Position numbers and translations under genes: made by a program. The notes under the pieces are model-generated. The model saw only the letters and a list, made by a program, of their open reading frames with translations, had not been told where the DNA came from and did not search any database. From Clostridiales bacterium UBA6386 (GTDB lineage: Bacteria > Bacillota > Clostridia > Oscillospirales > Oscillospiraceae), in assembly GCA_002437585.1 (NCBI GenBank), contig DJQM01000031.1, forward strand, positions 16,582 to 77,837: a stretch of DNA of 61,256 bases. The letters are read 5' to 3'. Position 1 is the stretch's first letter. Each line of letters starts with the position of its first letter. Positions 16,114 to 25,165 of the stretch are shown in pieces.

Positions 16114-16267
16114 CCCCCAAGTCTTCCCCTGAGCGGGTGGTGCTCCGCGCAGCGGATTCAAATCAATCAATTGCCAGTGGCAATTGCACAATGATGTATA
16201 GGTGGCACGCCAGTGCCGGATGAGGTTGCTAAATAGCCACGTCCTAGTGCACACTGGAATAGAAGTT

Positions 16268-16368
16268 GTCATTGCGAACCAGTGGTGCTCCGCGCAGCGA
16301 ATCAAAATCTTAATGACTGCCAGTGGCAGTCATACCTTGATATAGCGCACACTGGTGTGGCAATCCGT
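16268..16368. repeat. Interspersed palindromic repeat, long form
   Basis: Long variant with inner GGTGCTCCGCGCAGCGAA block and hairpin ACTGCCAGTGGCAGT. A partial copy of the inner block lies at 16137-16200. The stretch 16114-16480 contains only repeats. Confidence 0.85.
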
Positions 16369-16372
16369 TTCC

Positions 16373-16440
16373 CTAAGCCTTTCCCTGGGGGAAGGTGGCT
16401 CGCGCGTCCCCCGCAAGCGCGAGACGGATGAGGGCAACCC
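16373..16440. repeat. Repeat tail family (CTCGCGCGTCCCCCGCAAGC)
   Basis: AAGCCTTTCCCTGGGGGAAGG followed by an inverted CTCGCGC/GCGCGAG stem and GACGGATGAGGGCAACC. An almost identical copy is at 29251-29320, each time directly after the palindromic repeat. Confidence 0.8.
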
Positions 16441-16489
16441 TAGGGAAGCTCTGATTAAATCACTGAATCACCTCCGCAAAAGTCTGTGC

Positions 16490-16517
16490 GGGCGGCCATT
16501 GGCCGCCCGTTTTTTCT
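16490..16517 (+). terminator. Intrinsic terminator upstream of the BCAA operon
   Basis: GGGCGGCCATTGGCCGCCC followed by TTTTTT. The same stem without the T run recurs at 57812-57830, so it may derive from a repeat; here it would insulate the operon from upstream transcripts. Confidence 0.75.
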
Positions 16518-16631
16518 CCCCCATTTCGCCTCCGGCCACTAACCCGCACAAACTCACCTCCCCTCCCTTCCCCGCTTTTTGTCACATTGAGAAAAACTGT
16601 ATCCCAAAGTCAGGCTTTTGCGTTTACCTGC

Positions 16632-16660
16632 TTGACACCGTCCCCAACTCGTGCTATAAT
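16632..16660 (+). promoter_or_regulatory. Consensus promoter of the branched-chain amino acid operon
   Basis: TTGACA, a 17-base spacer and TATAAT: perfect sigma-A consensus, placing the start of transcription just before the T-box leader. Confidence 0.92.
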
Positions 16661-16667
16661 CCGGCAC

Positions 16668-16950
16668 ACATAGAGATAACGCTTTGAAGAGAATAAAGCA
16701 ATTTCCCTTCCCCCTTCAGAGAGCTGCCGGTTGGTGCGAGGCAGCGGCGGATGAAATTGTATACTGGTCTCTGAGCGGTCTGTCTGAAAGGATTCCTGAG
16801 TAAGCAGAACGGAGCCCGACCGATACAGCGGGAGACGGTTGTTGGATCGTCGTAAGGTGGTCGCGTCACGCGGCAAAAAGAGTGGTACCGCAAGGTTTTT
16901 ATGTCAGTAAAGGCCCTGTCTCTTTCGGTTTGGAGAGACAGGGCATATTT
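16668..16950 (+). promoter_or_regulatory. T-box riboswitch controlling the ilv-leu operon
   Basis: A tRNA-sensing leader. Seen: GAAGAGAATAA at the 5' side of stem I, AGAGAGCTGCC...GGTGCGAGGCAGC as the distal stem I, CTCTGAGCG closing it, the T-box core AGTGGTACCGC at 16881-16891, and a terminator (GCCCTGTCTCT / GGAGAGACAGGGC then T-rich) at 16913-16944. The specifier is not certain: the segment before CTCTGAG reads ATTGTATACTGG, which contains ACT (Thr), CTG (Leu) and ATT (Ile). Uncharged tRNA should favour the antiterminator and switch the operon on. Confidence 0.93.
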
Positions 16951-17016
16951 TTATAACCATGATCCCCCGAAATTCTCTGTTTTTCTCCGAATTTACCCAG
17001 GAAAGGAAAAGATACC

Positions 17017-18210
17017 ATGGTCACAATCGATAAAATCTTCCACGCCTCCGTCGTCCTGAAGGACATCATCCGCCCCACCCCCCTGGCCAAGGCCTACGGC
17101 ATTGCCGAGGACTGCCAGCTTTACCTGAAGCCCGAGTGTCTGCAAAAGACCGGCTCCTTCAAGCTTCGTGGCTCCGGCTACAAAATCGCCATGCTGTCCG
17201 ACGAAGAGAAGGCCAAGGGCGTCATCGCCTGCTCCGCCGGCAACCACGCCCAGGGTGTGGCTCTGGCCGCCAGCAAGTGCGGCATTTCCTCTCTCATCTG
17301 CCTGCCCGATACCGCCCCCATCTCCAAGGTGGAGGCCACCAAGGGCTACGGTGCCCAGGTCTGCCTGGTGCCCGGCGTCTATGACGACGCCTATAACAAG
17401 GCTCTGGAGCTGAAAGAGGAGCACGGCTACACCTTCGTCCATCCCTTCGATGATGAGTACGTCATCGCCGGTCAGGGCACCATCGGTCTGGAGATCATGA
17501 ACGAAATGAGCGACGTGGACGCGGTTCTGGTACCCATCGGCGGCGGCGGACTGATCTCCGGCGTGGCCTGCGCCATCAAGTCCATCAGCCCCCATGTAAA
17601 GGTCTACGGCGTTCAGGCCGCCGGTGCGCCCAGTATGTATAACGCCATCCACCACGGCAAAATGGAGGCTCTGACCTCCGTTTCCACCATCGCCGACGGC
17701 ATCGCCGTGAAGAAGCCCGGGGAGCTGACCTTTGAAATGGTCAAAAACTATGTAGACGACATTGCCCTGGTCACCGAGGACGAAATCGCCGCCGCCATTC
17801 TGGCTCTCATCGAAAAGCAGAAGATGATCGCCGAGGGCGCGGGCGCGGTCTCCGTGGCCGCCGCCATGTTCCACAAGTTCCCCCTGGCCGGCAAGAAGGT
17901 AGTCAGCCTGATTTCCGGCGGCAACATCGATGTGACCAGCCTGTCCCGGGTCATTGACCGGGGTCTGATGAAGTCCGGTCGTACCACAAGCCTGCTCATT
18001 GAGCTGGCGGACAAGCCCGGCCAGCTGATGGAGGTTTCCCGGATCATCGCCCAGTGCGGCGGCAACGTGATCTCCGTCCATCATGAGCGAAACGGAGCCA
18101 CCGAGTCCATCAACGGCTGCTATCTGCGTCTGGCTCTGGAGACCCGGAATTACGACCACGTTCAGCAGATCACCCAGGCACTGAAGGATGCCGGCTTTAA
18201 GATAGTATAA
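17017..18210 (+). CDS. ilvA: Threonine ammonia-lyase (threonine dehydratase)
   Basis: A 397-residue PLP fold-type II enzyme making 2-oxobutanoate from threonine, the first step to isoleucine. The PLP lysine is in KTGSFKLRG (Lys49); SAGNHAQGVALAAS binds the substrate; VPIGGGGLISG binds the PLP phosphate. Residues about 325-397 form an ACT domain (IELADKPGQLMEVSRIIAQ), expected to mediate isoleucine feedback. A catabolic role cannot be excluded from the enzyme alone, but the T-box and the operon argue for biosynthesis. AGGAAA precedes the ATG. First gene of the operon. Confidence 0.93.
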   Translation: MVTIDKIFHASVVLKDIIRPTPLAKAYGIAEDCQLYLKPECLQKTGSFKLRGSGYKIAMLSDEEKAKGVIACSAGNHAQGVALAASKCGISSLICLPDTAPISKVEATKGYGAQVCLVPGVYDDAYNKALELKEEHGYTFVHPFDDEYVIAGQGTIGLEIMNEMSDVDAVLVPIGGGGLISGVACAIKSISPHVKVYGVQAAGAPSMYNAIHHGKMEALTSVSTIADGIAVKKPGELTFEMVKNYVDDIALVTEDEIAAAILALIEKQKMIAEGAGAVSVAAAMFHKFPLAGKKVVSLISGGNIDVTSLSRVIDRGLMKSGRTTSLLIELADKPGQLMEVSRIIAQCGGNVISVHHERNGATESINGCYLRLALETRNYDHVQQITQALKDAGFKIV

Positions 18211-18264
18211 TCTTGCGGTGCTCCCTGGCAGCGGGGCACCCGGAAATAAAAGGAGAAAACGCAT

Positions 18265-19929
18265 ATGGATACCAGCAAATACGCAATCGGCTATTACCCC
18301 GCCCCAGGCGGCCACTGCAAGTGGGTTCACAAGGATCACATTGAAAAAGCCCCCCAATGGTGCAGCGTGGATCTGCGGGACGGCAACCAGAGTCTGGTGA
18401 TTCCCATGAGCCTGGAAGAGAAGCTGGAATTTTACCATATGCTCCTTCGCGTCGGCTTCAAAGAAATCGAGGTGGGCTTCCCCGCCGCCTCGGAAACTGA
18501 GTACGAATTTCTGCGCACCCTGATCGAGAACCGCATGATCCCACAGGACGTGTCCGTCCAGGTGCTGACCCAATGCCGGGAGCACATCATCCGCCGAACC
18601 TTCGAGGCCTGTAAGGGCGCGCCCCACGCCATTATCCACTTCTATAATTCCACCTCGGTCGCCCAGCGGGAGCAGGTTTTCCGCAAGAGCAAGGAGGAAA
18701 TCAAGCAGATCGCCGTGGAGGGTGCCCGGCTCGTCAAGAAGCTGGCGGCGGAATACGAAGGAAACTTCCGCTTCGAGTATTCCCCGGAAAGCTTCACCGG
18801 CACCGAGCCGGAGTACGCGTTGGAAGTCTGCAACGCGGTTCTGGACGTGCTGGAGCCGGGGCCTGACAACAACGTCATCATCAACCTGCCCGTCACCGTG
18901 GAAATGAGTCTTCCCCACGTCTACGCCAGCCAGGTCGAGTACATGAGCGAAAACCTGAAATACCGGCAGTACGTCACCGTCTCCCTGCACCCCCACAACG
19001 ACCGGGGCACCGGCGTTGCCGACACGGAGCTGGCTCTGCTGGCCGGAGCCGACCGGGTGGAGGGCACCCTCTTCGGCAACGGTGAGCGCACCGGCAACGT
19101 AGACGTCATTACCCTGGCCATGAACATGTACTCCCACGGCGTTGACCCAAAGCTTGACTTCACCGACATGCCCTCCATCTGCAAAACCTACGAGGAATGC
19201 ACCCGGATGCGCGTCTACGAGCGCAGCCCCTACGCCGGTTCTCTGGTCTTCGCCGCCTTCTCCGGCTCCCACCAGGATGCCATCGCCAAGGGCATGGCCT
19301 GGCGGAAGGAGAAGAACCTCCATTCGTGGACGGTTCCCTACCTGCCCGTGGATCCCCAGGACATCAGCCGCACCTACGATGCCGACGTGATCCGGGTCAA
19401 TTCCCAGAGCGGCAAGGGCGGCATCGGCTATCTTCTGGAGCAGGCCTACGGCTACATCCTGCCGCCGAAAATGCGTGAGCATCTGAGCTACCGGTGCAAG
19501 TCCGTCTCCGACCACGATCACCGGGAGCTGAAGGCCGAGGACGTGCTGGCCATTTTCATGGAGCGCTACCTGAACGTAAGCCATCCCCTGGCCATTTCCT
19601 CCCTCCACTTCACCAAGGCTCCGGAGGGCGTGAACGCCATCGTCACCTTCCTGCGCCACGGTCGGGAGACCACCGTCCAGAGCACCGGCAACGGCTCCCT
19701 GGACGCGGTGAGCAACGCCCTCAAAGCCTACTCCGGCAGCACTTACACCCTGAAGGTCTACACCGAACATTCCGTCCAGGAGCGCAGCTCCGGCTCCACC
19801 GCCGCGGCCTATATCGGCCTGGAAGCCCCCGACGGCACCATGTACTGGGGCGCGGGCACGGACACGGACATCATCAAAGCCAGTGCCGACGCGCTGATCG
19901 GTGCCTACAACAATATGACAAGCAAGTGA
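18265..19929 (+). CDS. leuA: 2-isopropylmalate synthase (long LeuA type)
   Basis: A 554-residue enzyme condensing 2-oxoisovalerate with acetyl-CoA, the committed leucine step. The TIM-barrel DRE motif appears as VDLRDGNQSL; metal ligands are in SLHPHNDRGTGVAD; GNGERTGNVDV is the family signature. The C-terminal 130 residues form the LeuA dimer/regulatory domain. The N-terminus (about 30 residues before the barrel, KWVHKDHIEKAPQWCS) marks the type II LeuA that tolerates 2-oxo acids such as those of Corynebacterium. AAAGGAG precedes the ATG. Leucine feedback is likely from the domain, not shown. Confidence 0.94.
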   Translation: MDTSKYAIGYYPAPGGHCKWVHKDHIEKAPQWCSVDLRDGNQSLVIPMSLEEKLEFYHMLLRVGFKEIEVGFPAASETEYEFLRTLIENRMIPQDVSVQVLTQCREHIIRRTFEACKGAPHAIIHFYNSTSVAQREQVFRKSKEEIKQIAVEGARLVKKLAAEYEGNFRFEYSPESFTGTEPEYALEVCNAVLDVLEPGPDNNVIINLPVTVEMSLPHVYASQVEYMSENLKYRQYVTVSLHPHNDRGTGVADTELALLAGADRVEGTLFGNGERTGNVDVITLAMNMYSHGVDPKLDFTDMPSICKTYEECTRMRVYERSPYAGSLVFAAFSGSHQDAIAKGMAWRKEKNLHSWTVPYLPVDPQDISRTYDADVIRVNSQSGKGGIGYLLEQAYGYILPPKMREHLSYRCKSVSDHDHRELKAEDVLAIFMERYLNVSHPLAISSLHFTKAPEGVNAIVTFLRHGRETTVQSTGNGSLDAVSNALKAYSGSTYTLKVYTEHSVQERSSGSTAAAYIGLEAPDGTMYWGAGTDTDIIKASADALIGAYNNMTSK

Positions 19930-19939
19930 GGTTTTTACC

Positions 19940-21199
19940 ATGGGCATGACATTAACGCAGAAAATTCTCGCTTCCCACGCAAACCTCCCCTCCGTTGCCC
20001 CCGGTCAGCTGATCCGGGCCAAGCTGGACATTGTCCTGGGCAACGACATCACCACCCCCGTGGCCATCAACGAGTTCACCAAAAACGGCTTTGATACCGT
20101 TTTCGACAAGGATAAAATCGCCATTGTTCTGGATCATTTCGTCCCCAACAAGGACATCAAGGCCGCCGAGCAGAGCAAGCAGTGCCGCCAGTTCGCCTGC
20201 GCCCACTGCGTCAGCCACTTCTACGACGTGGGCAAAATGGGCATTGAGCACGCCCTGCTTCCCGAGCAGGGTGTCGTCACCGCCGGTGACTGCGTCATCG
20301 GCGCGGACAGCCACACCTGCACCTATGGTGCACTGGGTGCCTTCTCCACCGGTGTCGGCTCCACGGACATGGCCGCGGGCATGGCCACCGGCCAGGCCTG
20401 GTTCAAGGTGCCCGCCGCCATCCGCTTCCACCTGACGGGAAAGCTCCCCGCCAGGTGCAGCGGCAAGGACGTAATCCTCACCATCATCGGCAGAATCGGC
20501 GTGGACGGCGCCCTGTATAAATCCATGGAGTTTACCGGCCCCGGCGTGGCCGCTCTTTCCATGGACGACCGGCTGTGCATCTGCAACATGGCCATTGAGG
20601 CCGGCGCGAAAAACGGCATTTTCCCCGTGGACGAGGTGACAATGAAATACCTGGAAGGCCGCAGTGAGCGTGCCCCCAGGATTTTCCAGGCCGACCCGGA
20701 CGCCGTTTACGAGCGAACCGTTGAAATTGACCTGAGTGCCATCGTCCCCACCGTGGCCTGCCCCCATCTGCCGGAGAATACTCACCCCGCCAGCGAGCTT
20801 AGCCATATCAGAATCGACCAGGTCGTCATCGGCAGCTGCACCAACGGCCGGATGGAGGACATGGAAACCGCTTACCGCATTCTGAAGGGTCGTCACGTTG
20901 CCGACGGCGTGCGCTGCATTCTCATTCCCGCCACCATGCAGATCTATCGGGCGTGCGTGGAGCGGGGGTACGTCACCGCCTTCATCGATGCCGGCGCGGT
21001 GGTCTCCACCCCCACCTGCGGTCCCTGCCTGGGCGGCTATATGGGCATTCTCGCCGCCGGGGAGCGGTGCGTCGCCACCACCAACCGGAATTTCGTCGGC
21101 CGGATGGGACATGTGGACAGTGAGGTGTACCTTGCCAGCCCCGCCACCGCCGCCGCTTCCGCCCTGACGGGCTTCATCACCGAACCCAAGGAGGTCTGA
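19940..21199 (+). CDS. leuC: 3-isopropylmalate dehydratase large subunit
   Basis: A 419-residue aconitase-family subunit with the [4Fe-4S] cluster ligands visible as the Cys of IGSCTNGRMEDM and the two Cys of TPTCGPCLGG, plus DSHTCTYGALGAF. With LeuD it isomerises 2- to 3-isopropylmalate. It is the shorter archaeal/clostridial LeuC type (about 420 rather than 465 residues). Ten bases after leuA, three bases before leuD. Confidence 0.96.
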   Translation: MGMTLTQKILASHANLPSVAPGQLIRAKLDIVLGNDITTPVAINEFTKNGFDTVFDKDKIAIVLDHFVPNKDIKAAEQSKQCRQFACAHCVSHFYDVGKMGIEHALLPEQGVVTAGDCVIGADSHTCTYGALGAFSTGVGSTDMAAGMATGQAWFKVPAAIRFHLTGKLPARCSGKDVILTIIGRIGVDGALYKSMEFTGPGVAALSMDDRLCICNMAIEAGAKNGIFPVDEVTMKYLEGRSERAPRIFQADPDAVYERTVEIDLSAIVPTVACPHLPENTHPASELSHIRIDQVVIGSCTNGRMEDMETAYRILKGRHVADGVRCILIPATMQIYRACVERGYVTAFIDAGAVVSTPTCGPCLGGYMGILAAGERCVATTNRNFVGRMGHVDSEVYLASPATAAASALTGFITEPKEV

Positions 21200-21202
21200 A
21201 CC

Positions 21203-21688
21203 ATGAATACCCAGGGAACCGTTTTCAAATACCCGGACAACGTGGATACCGACGTGATCATCCCCGCCCGGTACTTAAACACCGCCGACGCCAAAGAGCT
21301 GGCCAAGCACTGCATGGAGGACATCGACGCTGGATTCGTCAAGAAAGTCCACCCCGGCGACATTCTGGTAGCCGGCTGGAACTTCGGCTGCGGCTCCTCC
21401 CGGGAGCACGCCCCTCTCGTCATCAAAACCTGCGGCGTCGGCTGCGTCATCGCCAAGTCCTTCGCCCGGATCTTCTATCGGAACGCCATCAACATCGGCC
21501 TGCCCATTCTGGAGTGCGAGGCCGCTGCGGAGGAAATCCAAAACGGCGATCAGGTCAGCGTGGACTTTGACACCGGCGTCATTACGGATATCACCACCGG
21601 CAGAACCTACCAGGCAGAGCCCTTCCCGGAATTTATCCAGAACATCATAAAAAAGGGCGGACTGCTTGCATCCTTGAAGGAGATGTGA
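21203..21688 (+). CDS. leuD: 3-isopropylmalate dehydratase small subunit
   Basis: A 161-residue swivel-domain subunit with GTVFKYPDNVDTDVIIPARY and the substrate loop NFGCGSSREHAP. Length fits the short LeuD that pairs with short LeuC. AGGAGG lies upstream of the ATG within the leuC end. Confidence 0.96.
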   Translation: MNTQGTVFKYPDNVDTDVIIPARYLNTADAKELAKHCMEDIDAGFVKKVHPGDILVAGWNFGCGSSREHAPLVIKTCGVGCVIAKSFARIFYRNAINIGLPILECEAAAEEIQNGDQVSVDFDTGVITDITTGRTYQAEPFPEFIQNIIKKGGLLASLKEM

Positions 21689-21692
21689 TAAA

Positions 21693-22772
21693 ATGACGAA
21701 ACACATCGCTTTGATCCCCGGCGACGGCATCGGCCCGGAGATTGTGGCCCAGGCCAAGCGGGTGCTTGACCGGGTAGCCGACCTCTTCGGACACGAGTTT
21801 ACCTATACCGAGGTTGCCATGGGCGGCAACGCCGTCGACAAATACGGCGATCCTCTGCCCCGGGAAATGCTGGACAAATGCCTTGCCTCCGATTCCGTCC
21901 TTCTGGGCGCGGTAGGCGGCCCCAGGTGGAACGGTGTTCCCGGCCCCATGCGGCCGGAGAAGGGGCTTCTGCGCCTGCGCGCCGGCATGGGGGTTTACAG
22001 CAACAACCGCCCGGCGAAAATCTGGCCGCAGCTGGCTTCCGCCTCTCCCCTGAAGCCGGAGATCGTGGGCAAGGGCATTGATTTCCTCATCGTCCGGGAG
22101 CTGATCGGTGGCATTTACTTTGGCAGGCACGAAACCGTCGCCGAGAACGGGGAGCGCGTTGCCATCGACGAGCTTCGCTACTCGGAAAGTGAAATCCGCC
22201 GGATCGGCCGCATCGGCTTTGAAACCGCCCGGAAACGCAATCGCAGGCTGTGCAGTGTGGAAAAGAGCAACGTGCTGGATTCCTCCCGGCTGTGGAAGAA
22301 GGTCATGCACGAACTAGCCGCCGAATATCCCGACGTGGAGCTGTCTGATATGCTGGTGGACAACTGCGCCATGCAGATTGTCAGGGATCCCAGCCAGTTC
22401 GACGTGATCGTCACGGAAAACATGTTCGGCGACATTCTCTCCGACGAAGCCTCCATGATCACCGGCTCCATCGGCATGATTCCCTCCTCCTCTCTGGGCA
22501 GCGGCACCCGTGGGCTCTACGAGCCCATCCACGGCTCCGCCCCGGACATTGCGGGCAAGGACATTGCCAATCCCATCGGCACCATTCTGGCGGTCGCCAT
22601 GATGCTCCGCGATTCCTTCCATATGGCAGCGGAAGCGGACTGCATCGAGGCCGCCGTCTCCGCCGTTTTAGACGACGGCTATCGCACCGGCGACATTTTC
22701 AGCCCCGGCTGCACTCTGGTGGGCTGCCGGGAAATGGGTCGACTGGTAACAGAAAACCTGAAGAAAGGATGA
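21693..22772 (+). CDS. leuB: 3-isopropylmalate dehydrogenase
   Basis: A 359-residue NAD-dependent beta-decarboxylating dehydrogenase. It begins HIALIPGDGIGPEIVAQ; the metal and substrate region is VTENMFGDILSDEASMI; EPIHGSAPDIAGKDIANP is the NAD-binding signature. It forms 4-methyl-2-oxopentanoate, the immediate leucine precursor used by IlvE. Four bases after leuD. Confidence 0.96.
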   Translation: MTKHIALIPGDGIGPEIVAQAKRVLDRVADLFGHEFTYTEVAMGGNAVDKYGDPLPREMLDKCLASDSVLLGAVGGPRWNGVPGPMRPEKGLLRLRAGMGVYSNNRPAKIWPQLASASPLKPEIVGKGIDFLIVRELIGGIYFGRHETVAENGERVAIDELRYSESEIRRIGRIGFETARKRNRRLCSVEKSNVLDSSRLWKKVMHELAAEYPDVELSDMLVDNCAMQIVRDPSQFDVIVTENMFGDILSDEASMITGSIGMIPSSSLGSGTRGLYEPIHGSAPDIAGKDIANPIGTILAVAMMLRDSFHMAAEADCIEAAVSAVLDDGYRTGDIFSPGCTLVGCREMGRLVTENLKKG

Positions 22773-22776
22773 TTAT

Positions 22777-24447
22777 ATGGTTCTTTCCGGTTCGGATATC
22801 CTCGTCCGCACCCTGATCGAGCAGGGCGTGGACATGGTCTTTGGCTACCCCGGCGGCCAGGTCATCAATATTTACGACTCTCTCTATAAATATCAGGCCG
22901 AGCTTCGCCATGTGCTTACCGCCCATGAGCAGGGCGCGGCTCACGCCGCCGACGGCTACGCCCGTGCCACCGGCAGGGTGGGCGTGGTCATCGCCACCTC
23001 CGGCCCCGGCGCCACCAACCTGGTCACCGGCATCGCCACCGCCTACCTGGATTCCGTTCCTCTCATTGCCATCACCGGCAACGTGCCCAGCTCCACCATC
23101 GGCACCGACGGCTTCCAGGAGGTGGACATCACCGGCGTGACGCTGCCCATCACCAAGCATAATTTCTTCGTCGGCTCCGTGGAGGAGCTGGCGGACACCC
23201 TTCGGGAGGCCATCCGCCTTGCCAAGTCCGGCCGCCCCGGCCCGGTGCTCATCGACGTGCCCAAGGACGTGCAGATCGCCCAGTGCGGCTATGCGCCCCA
23301 GCCTCCCGTCCAGGCGGACGAATCCTTTCCCGCCAAGGACATCCGGATTCAGCAGGCGTCGGAAACCATCAATGCCTCCCGGAAGCCCTTCATCTACTTC
23401 GGCGGCGGCCTCATCGCCAGCAACGCCCAGGACGCGCTTCTGCAGCTGGCCGAGCGCATCGACGCGCCCATCGGCTGCTCCCTCATGGGCATCTCCGGCG
23501 TTCCCACCGACCATCCCAGGTTCCTGGGAATGCAGGGTATGCACGGCCATTATGCCTCCTCCACCGCCATGCACAACGCTGACTGCATCATTGCCCTGGG
23601 CTGTCGGTTCAACGACCGGGTCACCGGCAATCGGGCCAAATTCGCCGTTGGCGCGAAGATCGTCCACATCGACATCGATGGAGCGGAGCTGGGAAAAACC
23701 GTCTCCCCTATCCATGGTCTCCGGGGCGATGTGAAGAAGACTCTGCAAAAACTCCTGCCTCTGCTGCGCAAAACCACCCATCCCGACTGGCAGGCCCAGA
23801 TTGACGAAATGCTTGCCCAGGAACAGGCAGGTCTGGACAGCCGGGAGGGCATGACGCCCCGGAACGTCATCACCACCCTGAACCGCTTCCTGGGGGAGAA
23901 CACCCCCGTCGCCACCGACGTAGGCCAGCACCAGATGTGGGCAGCTCAATACCTGAACCTGAAAACCAGCCGCCGGTTCCTTTCCAGCGGAGGCCTGGGC
24001 ACCATGGGCTTTGGCATGGGCGCGGCCATCGGCGCGGCATTGGGCTGTGGGGAACGTTCCGTACTGATCACCGGCGACGGCAGCTTCGGCATGAACTTGA
24101 ATGAGCTGGCCACCGCCGTGGCAAACCGGATCCCCATGGTGATCCTGCTTCTGGACAACCATGTCCTGGGTATGGTTCGCCAGTGGCAGACCCTTTTCTT
24201 CGACAAGCACTATTCCAATACCAACCTGGACGCCCGGAAGACGGATTTTGTCAAGCTGGCTCAGGCCTTCGGCGCGGAGGGTTCCCGTGCTCTGACCATC
24301 CCGGAGCTGGAAGCGGCTCTGACGGAGGGCTTTGCCTGTGATGGTCCCTACCTCATCGACTGCGCCATTGACCGGGACGAGTTTGTCCTTCCCATGCTCC
24401 CTCCCGGCGGCTCCATGGATGACATCATTACAAGGATCGGTGACTGA
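22777..24447 (+). CDS. ilvB: Acetolactate synthase large subunit
   Basis: A 556-residue thiamine-diphosphate enzyme making 2-acetolactate or 2-aceto-2-hydroxybutanoate. Seen: the catalytic Glu in LTAHEQGAAHAADGYAR, the quinone-like loop ATSGPGATN, and the cofactor/Mg motif GDGSFGMNLNELATA with DNHVLGMVRQWQ. It is the biosynthetic (AHAS) type, since the regulatory subunit follows directly and the FAD region is present. Four bases after leuB and one base before ilvN. Confidence 0.95.
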   Translation: MVLSGSDILVRTLIEQGVDMVFGYPGGQVINIYDSLYKYQAELRHVLTAHEQGAAHAADGYARATGRVGVVIATSGPGATNLVTGIATAYLDSVPLIAITGNVPSSTIGTDGFQEVDITGVTLPITKHNFFVGSVEELADTLREAIRLAKSGRPGPVLIDVPKDVQIAQCGYAPQPPVQADESFPAKDIRIQQASETINASRKPFIYFGGGLIASNAQDALLQLAERIDAPIGCSLMGISGVPTDHPRFLGMQGMHGHYASSTAMHNADCIIALGCRFNDRVTGNRAKFAVGAKIVHIDIDGAELGKTVSPIHGLRGDVKKTLQKLLPLLRKTTHPDWQAQIDEMLAQEQAGLDSREGMTPRNVITTLNRFLGENTPVATDVGQHQMWAAQYLNLKTSRRFLSSGGLGTMGFGMGAAIGAALGCGERSVLITGDGSFGMNLNELATAVANRIPMVILLLDNHVLGMVRQWQTLFFDKHYSNTNLDARKTDFVKLAQAFGAEGSRALTIPELEAALTEGFACDGPYLIDCAIDRDEFVLPMLPPGGSMDDIITRIGD

Positions 24448-24448
24448 C

Positions 24449-24952
24449 ATGAAAACCTTTTCCGTGGCCATTCTGGTCAACAATCAGTTCGGCGTTCTGA
24501 ACCGGGTCACCAGCATGTTCCGCCGCCGCCAGTTCAATATCATCTCCCTGACCGTTTCCGAAACCGAGTCCGAGAAATTCTCCCGGATCACCGTCCGCTC
24601 CGAGGGCGACGGGGTGAAGAGGGAGCAGCTCATCAATCAGCTCTATAAGCTTCCGGACGTAGTTTCCATTGCGGAGCTGGACAACCTGGACACCGTCAGC
24701 CGGGAGCTGCTTCTCATCAAGGTGCGCAATGACCCTGACGTCCGGGGGGAAATCAGTGCCGCCTCCGATGCCTACGAGGGCAAGATCGTGGACTTCACCA
24801 AGGACTCCCTTATCATCCAGATGGTGGGCGACAGCCGGAAGATCGACAATTTCATCACCCTGATGAAGGAGTATGAAATTCTGGAAATCTGCCGCACGGG
24901 CATTGTCGCCCTGCAAAGAGGCTCCACCACCATCCGCAAAGTTAATCTTTGA
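24449..24952 (+). CDS. ilvN: Acetolactate synthase regulatory (small) subunit
   Basis: A 167-residue subunit with an N-terminal ACT domain (VAILVNNQFGVLNRVTSMF) that binds valine and a C-terminal AHAS-associated domain (GDSRKIDNFITLMKEYEI). It raises activity of IlvB and gives feedback control. The start at 24449 is one base after the ilvB stop and gives the family N-terminus; a longer frame exists but lies within ilvB. Length normal. Confidence 0.95.
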   Translation: MKTFSVAILVNNQFGVLNRVTSMFRRRQFNIISLTVSETESEKFSRITVRSEGDGVKREQLINQLYKLPDVVSIAELDNLDTVSRELLLIKVRNDPDVRGEISAASDAYEGKIVDFTKDSLIIQMVGDSRKIDNFITLMKEYEILEICRTGIVALQRGSTTIRKVNL

Positions 24953-25165
24953 GAAAACTCTAATTCAATCGTCTGCGGCTATGGACGGATCTTTTTCCCC
25001 CACGGTGCGGTATCAAAAGTGGGAAATACACAAAGTATTCCTCCCCTTTTGATACCTTCCGTGCAGAAAAGATCTCTCGCCCACAGTTCTTGCCGATTGA
25101 ATCAGAGCTTTCTCTGGTATCTATCAATCCAATCCAAAACAATCACAAAAGAAAGGATAATTCCC
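24953..25165 (+). other. ilvN-ilvC spacer with a hairpin element
   Basis: 213 bases with no gene. Positions 25009-25056 form a hairpin (GGTATCAAAAG / CTTTTGATACC at the base, AATAC / GTATT at the top). The flank and loop share the 15-mer TACACAAAGTATTCC with a second element at 32903-32917. There is no T run after it, so it is not a standard terminator. Confidence 0.7.

Noticed and set aside
16490..16517. Treating the GGGCGGCCATTGGCCGCCC dyad only as a terminator
   Set aside because: The same dyad without T run at 57812 shows it can also be repeat-derived; I kept the terminator call here because six T follow it.
16993..19947. Long open frame on the minus strand opposite ilvA and leuA
   Set aside because: Same cause; the composition is His/Gly/Val/Asp-rich and matches no family, while the plus-strand genes are clear.
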